A stretch of DNA of 64,000 nucleotides from Paramecium octaurelia (taxonomy: Eukaryota; Ciliophora; Oligohymenophorea; Peniculida; Parameciidae): NCBI GenBank assembly GCA_905182995.1, contig CAJJDP010000020.1, positions 499,453 through 563,452 on the forward strand. Reading direction: 5' to 3'. The position numbers were made by a program, and so were the translations under genes. Below, one piece after another: positions 35,291 to 48,623 of this stretch (position 1 is its first letter; each line of letters opens with the position of its first letter). The notes under the pieces are model-generated. The model ran no database searches. It saw nothing but the letters and a program-made list of their open reading frames with translations, and was not told where the DNA came from.

Positions 35291-36642
35291 TTTACTCATT
35301 TCATATCTTATAAATAATAGATTAAATTATTGAAATTCATTTAAGATCTTTTTTGTAATAAACTACAAAAGAAATAAAAAAGTCAAACAGCATAAGTTCT
35401 ATATTGGCTTATTTTATTAGAATCTTATAAAATTCACTATTTTGATCTATTTAATTTAAGATGTAATATAATTTGAAATTTATTGATTATAATTTATCTT
35501 TATTTTAAGCTAAGATAAAGAATATTGTATTCTTATTTGAAATCAGTATTATCAGCAATATTACAGAAATATAACAAAGCATTATGAATAGAAAACTGAA
35601 AATAATGTAAAAACTTATCTTGTAGTTGTGGCTAACTGTTTTTGCAGAATAAGAAACGAAGAAGTTGGAAATTCATAGAAGGAATATACTGCCATAGAAA
35701 TTATAATTAATATAGATTTTATTGAGAATATTAATTATTTTGTATATATTAAAATAATTAATTCCTTTAATTAAAGTTTTTATTTTAATATTGTGTAGTA
35801 TTACACTAATAATTAATATTGAAAACTTAAAGCAATAAAGAATAATATTCTTGATCAAAATAAACAATTTTTAAGAACACATATAAAACATAATATTTTT
35901 CAACCCTCATCACTTAATCTCTTTTTCTATTTTTGTCAATTATTAAAAAATTATTTATAATGACTTTTTCTAAAAGGTTTGAATGCATTATTGATATTTG
36001 GTCTGATTTTCATCTACGCATTTATAGAGTCCCTATTTCTCTTAATCAAGGCTGTTTTTTAAAGGATCAAAAATGGTCGAATATTTTTTACAATCTGCTT
36101 TATCATTTTCCACACATTATGAAAATCCTTTAACCAATTTGGAAATCGTAGATTTTAATTACTTTTCCGTTTACTCATCAATACTATTAATTGCAATTTC
36201 TAATTCTTTGTACATTATATATAATATTGATTATATTAATTATAAAGATTAAAGTAGTTTGTTATGAAAACCAATATATAATTTAAAAAATGCTATTATT
36301 GTTCTTGAGTTCTTTGAATAAATGATTAAAATTTGAATTAATCAAACAAGCAATAAATTTTTAATTATATCTAGGTATATTTAATGTTAATAAAAAAAAT
36401 CCAAAACTTTGAAAGTTAGCTCAATTCCAATATTCTAAAAAATAAACCAACTTAAATTAAAATTTATTTATTTATTATATATATCTAGATTATCAATGAA
36501 GTTCGATTAATATTTAACAAGATATTATAGTAAAAATTGATTTAAATTTTGTCTGACTTGAAATTTTGTTCTTCTGTTTTTGTAAATTAGGGCATTTAAA
36601 AGTAACTCTATAAATACAATAAATAAAATAAATAAGCCACAA
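35291..36642. other. long gene-poor spacer
   Basis: 1.35 kb between two plus-strand genes, long for this window. The best frame is 132 codons (plus, 35584-35982). It starts MNRKLKIMQKLILQLW, turns into Ile/Leu-rich text and has no motif. That length is within chance for a one-stop code. No other feature was recognised. Confidence 0.35.
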
Positions 36643-38375
36643 ATGATAATTAACAAATTCACACTAAATTTCAATTCGAGAAGCATAGAAAACGATTATA
36701 GAAAATAGTAATAAAGCTATATCAAATAGGAATTCACTCTATTTTCAATACACACAATTGTAATAATAAATTTGATTCTAGTTGTTTTTTTCTGCTTATA
36801 TATTATACTACTTTGAAGAATATACATTTAACTGGATAATCGTAGTAAATATTTTGGCGTTTATGTTATCTATAATAATGGTGAGATTCATAATAAATTC
36901 TCATCCTGCTTGGAACGAATACTTATTGCCGATATTATAAATTTATATAGCTTATATATGGAATTTAGACAACTTTTTTCCAACAACTACCGAAGATCCA
37001 AATTATGATTACGACACCAGCTATGAGTACAACTGGTACTATGGATTTCAGGCATTCTACTTTCATTTTGGTAATTAATAATAAAAAGTATTAAAGCAAT
37101 ACTGCAACTTGGCTATTAAATATGGCCCTAAGCTGTTGCACTGATTGTTATATACACATAATATGTCTCTTATTATCCTACAGAGACTTTGGAATATTCA
37201 GCAATGTGCTTGACTATATTTTTGGTATTTATTGGGCTGTTAGTAATGAAGTACACTAATGAAAACATAAAGCGACTGTAATTTAGAGATAGTAGAGAAT
37301 AGAATAGATGGATTAAGATTATAGATTAAGTGTTAGAGTAATCTATTGTTGTTATTAAGTTTGATCATAAGTAAGATTAATTAATACTTTAACAAATAAA
37401 TGATATATCAAAAAAAAGATTGAAAATTTAAAATAATATCGAATTAAGGGAGATGCTTAGAAATGTATGATGATGATTATTCTTTAGATGATTATAGAGA
37501 ATACACATATGGAGAGAGAGGAGATCAAATAGAAAAACTTGGAACAAGAGATTAGAGATCTCATTATAAAAAATGATCAATATAGATTCATTACCCATTA
37601 AGTAGATGTTCAATCGAATGTTTTGAATAAGGAATATAAAGTGAAGTTGATACAATAAGTGTTATAGGACGAATACTGTGTAATTGCAATTTTTGAATAA
37701 AATTTAAAAAATGAAACTCACAAACTCCAATTAGAAGTCAGATGTAAAGAAAATATCTTTTAATTTTTATTAAAGTAATTCTTTTAATAAATGAAAACTG
37801 CAAGTACTAGGTTAAAAATTCTCTACTCTATGATCAACTTTTAACAAATTCGTTTATTACTTAATAATAATAATGAAAATCTTAAATCTATGTAAAGTTG
37901 GGTTTCGACATCCTTAATAAGGAATTAGATGAACATAATATTTTCTAAGAAAGTCAAAGTTTCAATAAAGAAAGATTTGCAAGGGTTTGTAACTAACTAA
38001 GTTTATCTATTCAGTATATTAATGAGTATCTCATAAATCTTCGATGAATTTCATCACATGAAAATTAAAGGAAAATAAGTCCTTGATGTTTAGAGAGTCA
38101 AATTAACTTTGATAGGAAGGATGAATGATGCTCTGTCCTTTCAAAAGTTACTGAAACAAAACTTAAATTTAAGCTAGTCATTTACACAAAATTAAAAGAT
38201 TATTTTGAAGCATCTCTAGAAAATAATAGCAAATAAGAAGATAGAGACTCAAGAGAAAAATTAGTTACTATCAATATATTTAAACAAATTTTTATTATGG
38301 GAAGGATTTAGAGAAAAGCATTTCAGTCTTAAGACAAAAGAGATGATACATTTGTCTTTTGAATTTGAAGTTTGA
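36643..38375 (+). CDS. multi-pass membrane protein, sensor-kinase-like without clear ATPase motifs
   Basis: 553 residues, with introns 36760-36781 (22 nt), 37071-37096 (26 nt, ends AAG) and 37465-37487 (23 nt). About six hydrophobic segments lie in residues 40-235, including FNWIIVVNILAFMLSIIMV, ILQLGYQIWPQAVALIVIYT and YSAMCLTIFLVFIGLLVM. An acidic/aromatic loop (TTTEDPNYDYDTSYEYNWYY) separates two of them. The remaining 320 residues are helical and cytoplasmic by the positive-inside pattern. They contain text that recalls a histidine-kinase C-lobe (SIKKDLQGFVTNQVYLFSIL), and the chain ends HLSFEFEV, like the last strand of GHKL domains. No catalytic His or Gly-rich box is visible. It is similar in plan to the gene at 23322-25444. 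Probably a degenerate sensor; exact role unknown. Confidence 0.7.
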
Positions 38376-38524
38376 TCCTTGAATTAAAATCCAAATCTCA
38401 TATACTGATGTATAAATTTGTGTATGCAATCAAATTACCAATTTTTATTTATAGATACATTATAAGTAATAAATAAATATAATAAAATATAATAATGATA
38501 ACAAGTAGCCAAATAGAACAAACT

Positions 38525-41500
38525 TCATTTATATTATTGTTCATCCATCATTTTTATTAATCCTATAACAAATTCTCTTAGATTTTTATTTTACTTAATC
38601 ACTTCAATAGGAATCATATTCAACATTTGTATGGTTTAGTTTGTCTAAAGATAATAATGTAATATTTACTTCTTTATTGATCTAATTGAAATAACGCAGA
38701 GCCACAATAATGTAGAAGAAAAACATAACAATCACATATATGATAGTCAATAGTAGTGACAAGTTAACGGAAGATTGAAACAAATTTTCAATCATGATAT
38801 TCTCCTATTCAATCATGTAATCAATTGAATAGCCAATATAATTAAATAAACAATAGTTGATTTCGAATAGAAGTGAATCATTTAACTGAGGAGAATCTAA
38901 AATTTCTTCCGTAAGGTTAAGGTACGGTCTTTGTCTTCTTTCAAAAAATTAATACATATACTACTCAATAGCAATAATACCTAGTAGATTAGTGGTGTTA
39001 ATATATGTAGAACATTTATTGTATTCATCTTCTCCTATGATATCTTTAATTGGATCACATATCATGAAATATTAGATCGTGTTATATAATTCAGTAAACT
39101 CTTCAAACTAGTCGAATACCTAAACACTAAACTCTCTAAGATTCTCCTAATTATTCTTGAAAACACTTAGATGTTTATTTGCAGTTACTTTGATGCTTTC
39201 TCCATTTGCTTCTATGCTACTATTCAAAAGCATGAGAGTATATATGTTTAAATGATCAAGGTAATTCATGGTGAATTATTAATATAGATAATTTTAGGGC
39301 CATATTAATTTAAGGAATGATTATTTATCAACTAAATCAAAGAATTGGAAAAGGGTGTTTCCTAAAATAATCCAGCCTATCAATATCACACTCAAGACAA
39401 GATTCAATTATCCCTTCAAGATGTTACTTTAATATTTTTGAAGCACCTTTTTATACTTTTAAGCCTGTTTCCTATTGTGTTCATTGGCAAAATCATCTTC
39501 CTATTACTTTTTGACTTCTTGGACTTGATCATTGATTTCATTTTCTTATTCTTCATCTGAAGATGCCTCTAAATCATAGGTTTAAGCTATCAATTCTTTA
39601 ATACTCACAAACTATTTCAAGAATTACTCACAGTTCTTTTAAAAATGACTTAAATGAGAATCTGGAATGGCCAAAAACAAGAACATAATGTTTTCTCTTT
39701 ATTATTTTACTTAAATCATGAATATGATTACTCTAATAATGATGAATGTGCTTATGATTAATGTGAGTATGATTTAAATAATCTAAGAAGTTTATAATCC
39801 TTTAACTTTGTCATATCCACTTTAGTAAAGAAGAGAATTAATTTACACTAATTTGGAAGTCATAGTAGGATGAAAATTAGTTAGAATATTTACTATTTCG
39901 ATATCATTTAATGCAGAAGAATTTTTGGATATCCATATTTGAGCATACGTTTCCATAAGCACAATAGCCTGATCAAATCTAGTTTTTCTAGTAATAGGGA
40001 TCCAATTACTTTAGATTGTGACAAAATCTATTTCATCGGTCATTAGTAAATCATTAAAAATATCATATTTGACAGATCTCAAAGTAATGTCATTTAAGTT
40101 GATGACTGTTTTATTAATATCTAATATGATGTCATCGGCAGTATATTGAGTGAAGTTCTTCAAAAGCAAAATATGATCAACTGACCTTGTAAACAATCTG
40201 AGTAATTCAAAATTGAGTTAATAGCAATAATGCATGGTGGTTAAAGATTCAGTTTGTATTTCATAAAAACTTTGTTTATCGCTAAATTAATAGATGGCAA
40301 ATCCCATAAAGTAGATGAGATAAAATAATGTATATTGTTTGAGTTTGGTTATTTGTTTATGTTTATGATTAGTGTTTAAAGCATTCACAATAGTAGATTA
40401 TTATTTTTGTTTTGAGAAATTCTTGTATTCTCTATTGTTAATTTAGAAATCATTTCTATTTTTAAATATTGAATCATCTTGTTCTTGTTCCTCTAATTCT
40501 TTAAGGATCTGTTCTTCAAATTCCTCATCAATAGGTACAATTTAACCATTGATTAATCTTCTTGTTTTTATAACATCATCTATTCCAATAGTTTATTCAA
40601 TGGTAATAGTTTGTTTCTCTTCTCTTATCAAATAGTTGTTAATTTATTCAATTTCTTCTGGTCTGGGACCTTATTAGAAATTGGCCATCATTGAATACAC
40701 TAAATTAGTATCTAAATTTTATTAATTAGTTTGAGTTGCATACATGAATGAGGAACTTTGATGGGCAGAATAAATCTAAAATGTTGGATTCAACTTAAGT
40801 ATATCGATGCTCTATCGATTAATACTCTTCTTATTAGATTGCATGGCTTCAGCTTTATCTATGTTTTAAAAGGTAATTTAATAGTATTGTTGTTATTACT
40901 GCTGATTTTCATCTACATCAGCTGCTATTCTTATTTGTATGAATTTAATGGTGCATCTCAAAAAGTGAAGTCCTAAAATAATTTGATAAAATACTTTCTT
41001 CGTTTTTGATGTTGGATCTAAAATGAATGTCATACTTGTCCTTATGCATAACGTCAGGGATCAAATCATTCAATTTAATATCCCTATTCAAAACTGCCTT
41101 GTTATCCAGACCAAATATATTTATAGCTCCAGTTGACAACTCATAGATCTTGGTGTCTTCATCTACAATGAAATGAATCAGATTTTGTAATTCTAAATTA
41201 GATTCAAAAGTAACAAAGTATTGCAAATATTCTAGATTCAACATAACCTTATATTTCATAGGAGCTATGTACCCATTTTTATGTTTGAAGTAATTGGTTT
41301 AGTCATAGTTGATGTAATCACTATCAATGTGATTATTTTTGACATTCTCTAAATACTATTGGAGATAAGCATTATGCTGTTCTCCATACATTTTAGGCAT
41401 TAATTAATTAATGGATTTCCCAATCAATTCCTATTTTGAGTATCCTAGATGATTAACCACTAATTGATTCATTCCCACTATCACTCCATGTTTGATCATA

Positions 41501-43341
41501 CTCACACTTATAGCAGGTTTCAGATTGTTTTCTAAAGAGAATGATTCTTCATCTTCTACTTAAGCTAATGATTATTAAACTTATTTGGCCAATCGCAAAA
41601 ACTGTCTTCCCTTTAATTTATCATTGGTAACAAAAATTAAAAACAAACCATACACTCTTATAGTTTAAAAAATATTCGGATTTATTTTTTGCATCTTGAC
41701 ATAACTTTCATTGATCATATTCGTAGTCTTATTGATTCTTTATCCAAGAGCATTTAACTTCCTTAAGTCGGGCTAATCTTCTTTCAATTCAATCCAAAAC
41801 TCCTTATGAAGATTCGCTGATAATTTCATCATATCTTCACATATAGTCATATTGTTTTCGAATTCTATCATGCTGATAACATCATTATTTTGTTCTTTTT
41901 TTTCTTGATTATTATTCATTGCTTTGCTGTTTTTGTAGATAATAAATTCCTAATCAAAGGCAGGTCTTCCAAATTTTTGAGCTTCTAAAAACTATTAATG
42001 AGCCTTCTTTTTATTGTTCAATCTCTCAATCAAAAAGAAGGCATAAGAAATTCTCAATTGAGTTGATTATGGGAATTTCTCTAAACCCTGTTGAAACAAC
42101 TTATCCAATTCTGCCAATAGACCAGATATAATGGCTTCAAAATTGTTCTATGATATCTTTTTGTTGTTTTTCTCCTTCAATTAACACTCGTCTGGATTGC
42201 AAGTTTCCTTGTGTTTCTCAATATATCCAATAAGCAACATATAAGAATTCTTATCCCTCTCCTAATTTTATATCAATTACAGCACATATCGAATATGACT
42301 GTTGATTTCCTCTCCTGATTTGAATTTATTGGATTATCTAATAAGCATATCAATCTTTGATTTTCTAGATGATGCCATTATAGAGACGATGAATGGAATT
42401 CCCAAGAGCCAAGCAATCAATCCACCATTAAAGGTGGTATTTTCCAATATCTTGCATATCAACAACCATGAGTTTGTCCATAAATAATAACTTGAAATTA
42501 CATTGTAAAAGAGACCGACTTCCCAATCATAGTAGGGATCATCAATATTATACACTTTGAATAGCCATAAGGATAAGAGAAAGGTGACAATAATGAGTAT
42601 CCAGCTATCCTAAGGTCCTAAGAAAGAATATAAAACCTAGCAGATGACTTTATTTAAGATGAAGACTACTTCACCATTACTATCTTACCTTGATGTGCGA
42701 TTTTTAGTCTTCATTTTAGGCTCAAAGAAAGCATAAGCAACAATGGAGCAAATAATTGTGAATATGAGATTGAAAAGACTGGCTAATATGGCATGAAATA
42801 TGTGCCAACCTGACCAACATAAGACGGTTGGAAATTAAGTTAAGGCATATTCTCCATCCTGGTTGGTCTCACATGTTATCAAAGATATCAAAGTCTCAGT
42901 AATGGGCAGGAAAAATAGAGTAACAACTATGGACACTCCTGATCTCAATACATGCACAGGCCACATCCATCTAAATCGTTGTCTTGAAAATGAGTAGGAT
43001 ACATATATGATGTCTAAGACCATCAGAAATATGATGAGTAACAAAAAATATACTGACAGTATAAATGTGAGGTAATTGATTGTTGGTAAGTAGCTACCAA
43101 TACTTAGAATATTGAAAGCTGTAAAAACTATCTCTAAAAAGGAGGATGCTTTCCAAATATAATCAATTTTCTAATTGAAAGGGAAACTATGAATCTAAAC
43201 ATAATCAGCCACAGTTTGCAAATAAAATAGCAATAGACTTTCACTGTCTTCTTCGCCTTAGTCTAAGATTGCCAATACATCGAATATAGCAAATTTGATT
43301 TTCCTTAAGAAATTATCAAAGCCCTTGTCCTCATCATCCAT
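38525..43341 (-). CDS. TmcB-like multi-pass membrane protein with PAS domain
   Basis: 1589 residues, with introns 40973-40994 (22 nt) and 38645-38669 (25 nt). The N-terminal ~320 residues hold about six membrane segments (VFTAFNILSIG, ILSVYFLLLIIFLMVLDIIY, SWILIIVTFLLSLWLF and others). A long cytoplasmic helical part follows. A PAS-type segment lies around residues 600-720 (HGVIVGMNQLVVNHLGYSKQ, IGKSINQLMPKMYG, FKHKNGYIAPMKYKV). Further membrane segments occur near residues 980-1000, 1180, 1330 and 1540. This layout matches the large ciliate/Dictyostelium TmcB-like family. The name is by resemblance, and the biochemical role is not known. PAS suggests sensing of a ligand or redox state. No enzymatic module was seen. 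One of the longest genes of the window; frames are continuous. Confidence 0.75.
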
Positions 43342-43411
43342 TTAATTCATTTACATGGATTTGAAATATTAGAATTAATTTATAATGCAGGCATATTATA
43401 TTTCTTAATAT

Positions 43412-44003
43412 TCAATATCTATAGACTGTGCTATACGCAGGTGCCACATAGCTGGTAGTGACTGGGGCGATGGGAGCAGCAACACTATAGGAAAGAGGAG
43501 AGGCATATTGGATTTGTGGAGCTGTATTGATTGGAGCCACAAATGAGCTTCTTCTTACTTCTCTTTCTAAGTAGTCCACTCTTGGAACAGTTTTTTCGAC
43601 TGGAACATAATCAATCTATTTTTCGTATGTGACCTAAGGGACGTATTCCTTTTGGTATTCAACTGGGTAATAATCTGTCACCCACTTTTATTTGGGCACC
43701 TACAATTTTATATAAGCAACTACTTTCACAACTCTTTATTCCTCTTCCATTTCCACTACGGATTTCTAATAAGGGACGTATTCGTATCTTGATTCTCCCT
43801 TGATTGTGGCTGGAGCTGGTTGAGCATAGGTGACTGGTTGAGCATAGGTGATTGGTTAAGCATATGAGACTGGTTGTGCATAAGAGACAGGCTACACATA
43901 GGAGACTTAATAAGTGATTTCAGTCAATACCTGGAGCTGGTCTCACTACTGATGTTGCAATTGGAGAGGCAAAGGAAACCCCAAGAGGAGCATATGAGTA
44001 CAT
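43412..44003 (-). CDS. alveolin-like cortical (epiplasm/IMC) protein
   Basis: 188 residues with one intron (43906-43930, 25 nt, ends AAG). After a repetitive start (VSYAQP and ITYAQP units) comes a core rich in Val, Pro, Glu, Lys and Tyr: RYEYVPYQKSVVEMEEEQ, WVTDYYPVEYQKEYVPQV, TYEKQIDYVPVEKTVPRV. Such EK-V-P-Y repeats mark alveolins, which form the membrane skeleton under alveoli in ciliates, apicomplexans and dinoflagellates. The C-terminus is Ala/Pro/Tyr-rich. Codon use is noticeably more GC-rich than in neighbours (many GTC, GCC, CCA), as expected for an abundant structural protein. Location at the cell cortex is inferred from the family. Confidence 0.85.
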
Positions 44004-44072
44004 TTGATAAATAGAAATAAAATTTATTGAATTTTATTTTACTTTAACTTAAAATATAAATATACAGAATTA

Positions 44073-45917
44073 TCATTAAAAATAAGTAAGTAATCCTTCA
44101 TAATTAATGATTTCCAAAGAATTCGAAACTTCAAAACAAATCAAGTTGAATCTTTCTTGTTCCCTGTGAGTGAATTGTATTTCATGGAATTTCAAGGCTT
44201 GATCCAAATCGCTTTATTCACAAGTTCCAGGTTAAAGATTCTTCTTTTTCGTTAACATCATTTAAATAGTTTCTATTAATGAAGGATTCAATTTCTATCA
44301 TAGTAATCATAATTAACTTATTAAATAGATTATAAGATGGATTTTTCCTCTTCATTTTACAATATTTCATACTTTCCAACTATCTTCTTCATAACCGACT
44401 TTATTATTGATGTTTGATTTGTTCTATCCTAATCATAAATCAAATAATCTTAAGAATTGTCCTCTACTAAATATCGACTCAACAATTTAATCTATTAATG
44501 ATCATGAATCTCAAAAGGAGGTCTTGTTAAAATTATAGCTTTACTTATGCAATATATTCTTCACCTAATGGATACTCAATTCTTCTGAATCATTAAAGTA
44601 TTTCTCTATATCCTAATATTACACTTTGTGTTTAACAAGATTTAACCTCACCCTCATACAAATTTCTCTAATATCTATGAATTGAACTCGAGGCAGCTTT
44701 TTCTTCATAACCTAAGACTTCATTTCAATCTGCATTATTTTAAATCCATTTTATAAAGGAGATTCCGCATTTCCTGCGCGTGAAACTGGAGAGTATACTG
44801 AACACTCTATTTCTCTGATCTTATCCTCTTAATTCTCAATAATCTTCTCCAACTCCTAAATATGTAGATTCAACCTCTGAACTTCAGTTTTTAATGAACG
44901 AATTTCCTAATTTTTGAGACTATGTTATATTCATATCAAATTACTCCATGTCCTATTAATATTTATTCTATAATATCTCTAATTAGGATTGAACCTTAAA
45001 TAGCTCTTCAGATGTTGTGTTCTATTGACTCTACACCTACACCTTATTTTATAATTATAATTAGGATATGATGTCATTGCATTATCTGTTATATTCATTT
45101 AATTCTTTCACCATCTATTCATAACGAATGATTTCATTTAATTATTTCTCATTCTACTTTATACTCTCATCCAATTGTACCTAATTTATTCGAATCATGT
45201 ACTTGTAACTTAGAAGTGATAACATCATTATTTAACTGCTTTGAATTTAATTCTATATTGTCCCTCTAGAGTACTTTAATTGTCTTCTCCAAATGTAGAA
45301 TTTACTTTTCTAAAGGCTCTGCTGATGATTATATCGCTATCATTTATTCATTGTATTCTAACTTTTATCTTAATCTTAAAGTTTCATCTATGTAATTCTT
45401 CAATTCTATCTAATTTATTGTAATAAAGCCATTTACTTCTAATTCCTAATAATTTGTGAATCTCATAGTTCTCTTTAATTCAATTAATTCTTTAGTTTTA
45501 TTCTATAACTCTAAAACCAATTATTTTTATTTAGTTTTCATTTTCATAATTAAGCCATATCGTTCAATTTAAACCTTCTACTGTGAAGTTTCAGGCTTAA
45601 TAGAGTCCTCGATTAAGTTCTCGAATCTTTACAATTCCCTCTAATTTAGAATAGTAAAATGTACTTCTAATTGCTAAATTTTGGATCTCGCATAAAGTAA
45701 CTGCTAAGTTAATTCATTTAGCTGAGACTTCAATTTTATATTCTCATCATATAGATTTTCTTTCTCTCTGCCCATTTTAGGAGTAGTGTATTATTTTCTA
45801 AAATTAATTGTGAACATACACTAATCTACTATCCCTGATTGCACTATTATCTAATGGTCTATTATGATTGGAAGTAGTTTAGGGACGATTCAACTTTGGT
45901 CTGATATAATATGACAT
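44073..45917 (-). CDS. coiled-coil protein (hypothetical), 559-577 aa
   Basis: Introns that restore the frame: 45798-45819, 45181-45202, 44920-44944, 44523-44544 and 44295-44317 (22, 22, 25, 22 and 23 nt). Two further GTA..TAG stretches, 45641-45664 (24 nt) and 45410-45436 (27 nt), are multiples of three without TGA. They may be introns (559 aa) or coding (577 aa), and heptad continuity favours introns. After MSYYIRPKLNRPQTTSNHNR the protein is coiled coil to about residue 330. The final ~230 residues look globular (PRVQFIDIREICMRVRLNLV, KPPFEIHDHQQIKLLSRYLV) and could include a degenerate EF-hand-like region. It is likely cytoskeletal or ciliary by composition. Not recognised. Confidence 0.75.
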
Positions 45918-46355
45918 AAGAATTATAAATAAAATTAATTTATTTATCCAATAAACTAAATTCATATATTTTACAATTCCAACTTTTGATGCACTTTTAA
46001 ATGAACAGACTTAATTTTCTTCAATTCCTTTTCATGTTTAAAATCCATATACTCAAGTTTATCGAGTAAGACGAATTCAATCGATAGATAACATCATGTT
46101 ATATTTTTTAAAAAGCCAATAAGAAATTTTAATTTTGATATTTCAATTATTTTTAATTTCTGGAATTTTTGTTATCAAAGGTACTTAAATGGAACTATTT
46201 GTATGATTTAATTTATTTTATAAGCAAATTATAGAATTATTATTTTAAAACAGGAGTCCACGATAGAATATTTTAATTAGACAAATAAAATAACTTTTCC
46301 CTTATTTATGTTCGAAAAAGCGTTAAAGTTTTAAGTATCCAAAAAAGGAGATAAA
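45918..46355. promoter_or_regulatory. divergent promoter region
   Basis: About 440 nt between the coiled-coil gene (minus) and the small hypothetical gene (plus). AT-rich, with no specific element seen. Confidence 0.35.
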
Positions 46356-46829
46356 ATGAAAAATTTACAATCGTAGCTGCCAACAATCAACATCAACAAT
46401 TCTGAAAAATATAATGATTCAACAATAATGGCTGATTATTAATCATTAGGAAATAGACAATATTATTATAGTAGTTAGAAAAGAAATTAGATAAAATCTA
46501 TTCGAAGATCGAGAGGAGTAGGTTATACACAGTTGATTGACAATTATAAGAATGCCAGTCGACAAAGTCAAGAGAATCCATTTTCAGAGGAATTCTTAAT
46601 AAAACCATTTTAAAATAATAGAAATAAGGAACAACTTACAGAGAGATAGCCAATAATGACAATGGATTACTAATTGCATAAGTATAATACTATAGAAGGC
46701 ACAACGAAGAGTATAAAGTATAGGTCTTAGACTCAAAAGGTGGAGCAAATAGAGGCACACATGAAAATTTCTCCTTATATACATTAAAATAAAAGATTTT
46801 AATGCATTGATTATTTCTACATCATTTGA
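46356..46829 (+). CDS. hypothetical protein, 157 aa
   Basis: A single exon with no intron, start ATG 46356 and stop TGA 46827-46829. Composition is polar and basic (RRSRGVGYTQLIDNYKNASR), with many Gln, Asn, Ser and Tyr residues and no hydrophobic core. It is probably disordered. It shows no signal peptide, no repeats and no known motif. It ends 42 nt from the convergent trichocyst gene. The A-rich sense strand and tight packing support it as a real gene. Confidence 0.65.
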
Positions 46830-46871
46830 ATATAATTTTAAATTGGTTTGTGTTTGATATAAGTCTTAAAC

Positions 46872-48079
46872 TCATTTCTTTCCATAAGAGGTTTGATTGG
46901 CCATTTCCAAAACTTATTGTTTGAAGATGTGAATGACTTCATCAATAATAGCATTTTCCTCTAAGGAAATAGAATGAACTAATACCGTTTCTTCTATTCA
47001 ACTCTGTTTCATACACGTCTCTTAACTCTTATAAGGAAGCAGTGGCAGCATTGATGGCATTCTAAGAGTCCTTCAAAACACTGTTAGCTTTGGCTTAAAC
47101 AGCAAGAGCAGCTTATTCTTACTTAAAAGATATGAGAGAATGAACATACCACAACCAATTTATCTTACAATTGAGTCTTTCTTTGAATTTCATCATTAAG
47201 ATGGGCAACCTCGGATTCAGTATCAGCAAGCCAATCAGCCAATTGATAATAGGCAGCAATTTCATTGGCCTCCAAATTAGCTAATGATGACTTTAATTAA
47301 TCTTCAAGGTCAGATAGAGCATTGTAAACCAATTAGCCAACATTAAGTCCTGGTTATCTGTCAGATGATGATGATGATGATCCATTTTCTTATCCTAATG
47401 CATGTAATTCTGCATTTCCTGATGCTTATTCTGCAGCTAATTAAGCAAATTTGGTCATTGCGTCTTGATTGAATAATTGACTATATTGTTTTAATTTGTC
47501 TGAGACATTTTGAACATTAATTTCAACCAAAGAGGATGGCTATCCTGTTAAATATCCACTCAAATCGTTTTTCAAGACTCTTATGACTCCGAGAGCATCA
47601 TTGTGTTGTTTGATTGCTCTTACAAATAATCCATTGGAGAAGCATCTCAACTCTTATAATTCGACTGATCTTCTATCAATGTCAGCTAATCTTTAAGTTG
47701 CCCAGGCAATGTAATCTGTAGCTTCCTAGATTAGATGATATCAGTTACTCTGTATTCAATTCCGATTTGTTCTCTTCTTGCTTTAGCACTGGCCCAAGCC
47801 TTTTGATTTAATTCATTGACTTTTGATAATGCAGCAATTCTTGCCTAACCAATCTCTTCATCTGAGATATTCTTTTCGTCTGCCACTCCTTGGGCTTCGA
47901 TATTACTTGTTTTCAAATCATTCAATAAATCATAAACTGCTTAAACTGCATCATTTGATTCTGAACCTGTCTAAATAATTTATCAACTCGAATGATACTT
48001 GAAGCAACAAAGAGAAATCAATATCGAATGCCGATACACTCATTAGACCTATCATTGCCAAAATTATGATCTTGTTCAT
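46872..48079 (-). CDS. trichocyst matrix protein (TMP) precursor
   Basis: 367 residues, with introns 47971-47998 (28 nt), 47726-47748 (23 nt), 47122-47149 (28 nt) and 46961-46985 (25 nt). A signal peptide (MNKIIILAMIGLMSVSAFDI) is followed by Ala/Gln/Leu-rich helical text with two similar halves, e.g. VNELNQKAWASAKARREQIG and LNDEIQRKTQLQDKLV. A run of five serines after NG occurs near residue 240. In the TMP family a precursor of this size is cut in the secretory pathway into two 15-20 kDa chains. These crystallise into the trichocyst body and expand on exocytosis in a calcium-dependent way. The central Ser/Asp/Gly-rich segment is a plausible processing region. Codon use is more GC-rich than in neighbouring genes, fitting high expression. 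This gene is the best taxonomic marker in the window. Confidence 0.93.
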
Positions 48080-48293
48080 TTCCTCTGAACTTTATTATTA
48101 TATTAAATAAAAACGGTATTGCAATTATTCATTTTAATAAATGCCCAACATAAATTCACACTCCTACCAAATCCAAATTCCCCTTATACTTATGTATATT
48201 CAATTTAAGATATGTAAAAACTATGAATTTATTATCCTACTTAGTTTATAAACTATATTAATATTTTATTTTTTATATATCTAACTGCTAATT

Positions 48294-48623
48294 ATGAGTG
48301 ACTCACTGAGATCACTGTCAACGAACCAATCAATCGAGGGACAGATCAGCAAAAAGAAAAAAGTTTAGTCAACTTCTTCAAAGACTAATCGTCCTTAGAA
48401 TATTAGTTATAATGAACTCATAGATTTATTGCACCCAAATCATCTATTCATTAATATTAGTTTGGAAGAAAAGTTCAATGCAATTGAAATGTACCAATAA
48501 TCCATTTAAAATAGCCTTGAATCCACCTATTTCCCAAACTTCAAATTCGTAGTTGATGAAAACCTAGAAGACACAGAAGTCAAATGGAAGCGCTTGCCTT
48601 CATTTATTAAATTGACTACCTGA
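48294..48623 (+). CDS. hypothetical small protein, 109 aa
   Basis: A single exon, ATG 48294 to TGA 48621-48623. The N-terminus is Ser/Lys-rich (MSDSLRSLSTNQSIEGQISK). The C-terminal half is more ordered (YNELIDLLHPNHLFINISLE, KFVVDENLEDTEVKWKRLP). No family was recognised. A further protein-like frame lies downstream on the same strand (about 48,800-48,990), but I could not join it through an intron. The 3' end is therefore uncertain and the true protein may be longer. Confidence 0.55.

Noticed and set aside
35584..35982. A 132-codon plus-strand frame
   Set aside because: It has no motif, unusual Ile/Leu-rich composition and no supported introns. With one stop codon in AT-rich DNA a frame this long is not improbable.
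40011..43044. Several separate short minus- and plus-strand frames
   Set aside because: They are fragments or shadows of one continuous 1589-residue TmcB-like gene once TAA and TAG are read as Gln.
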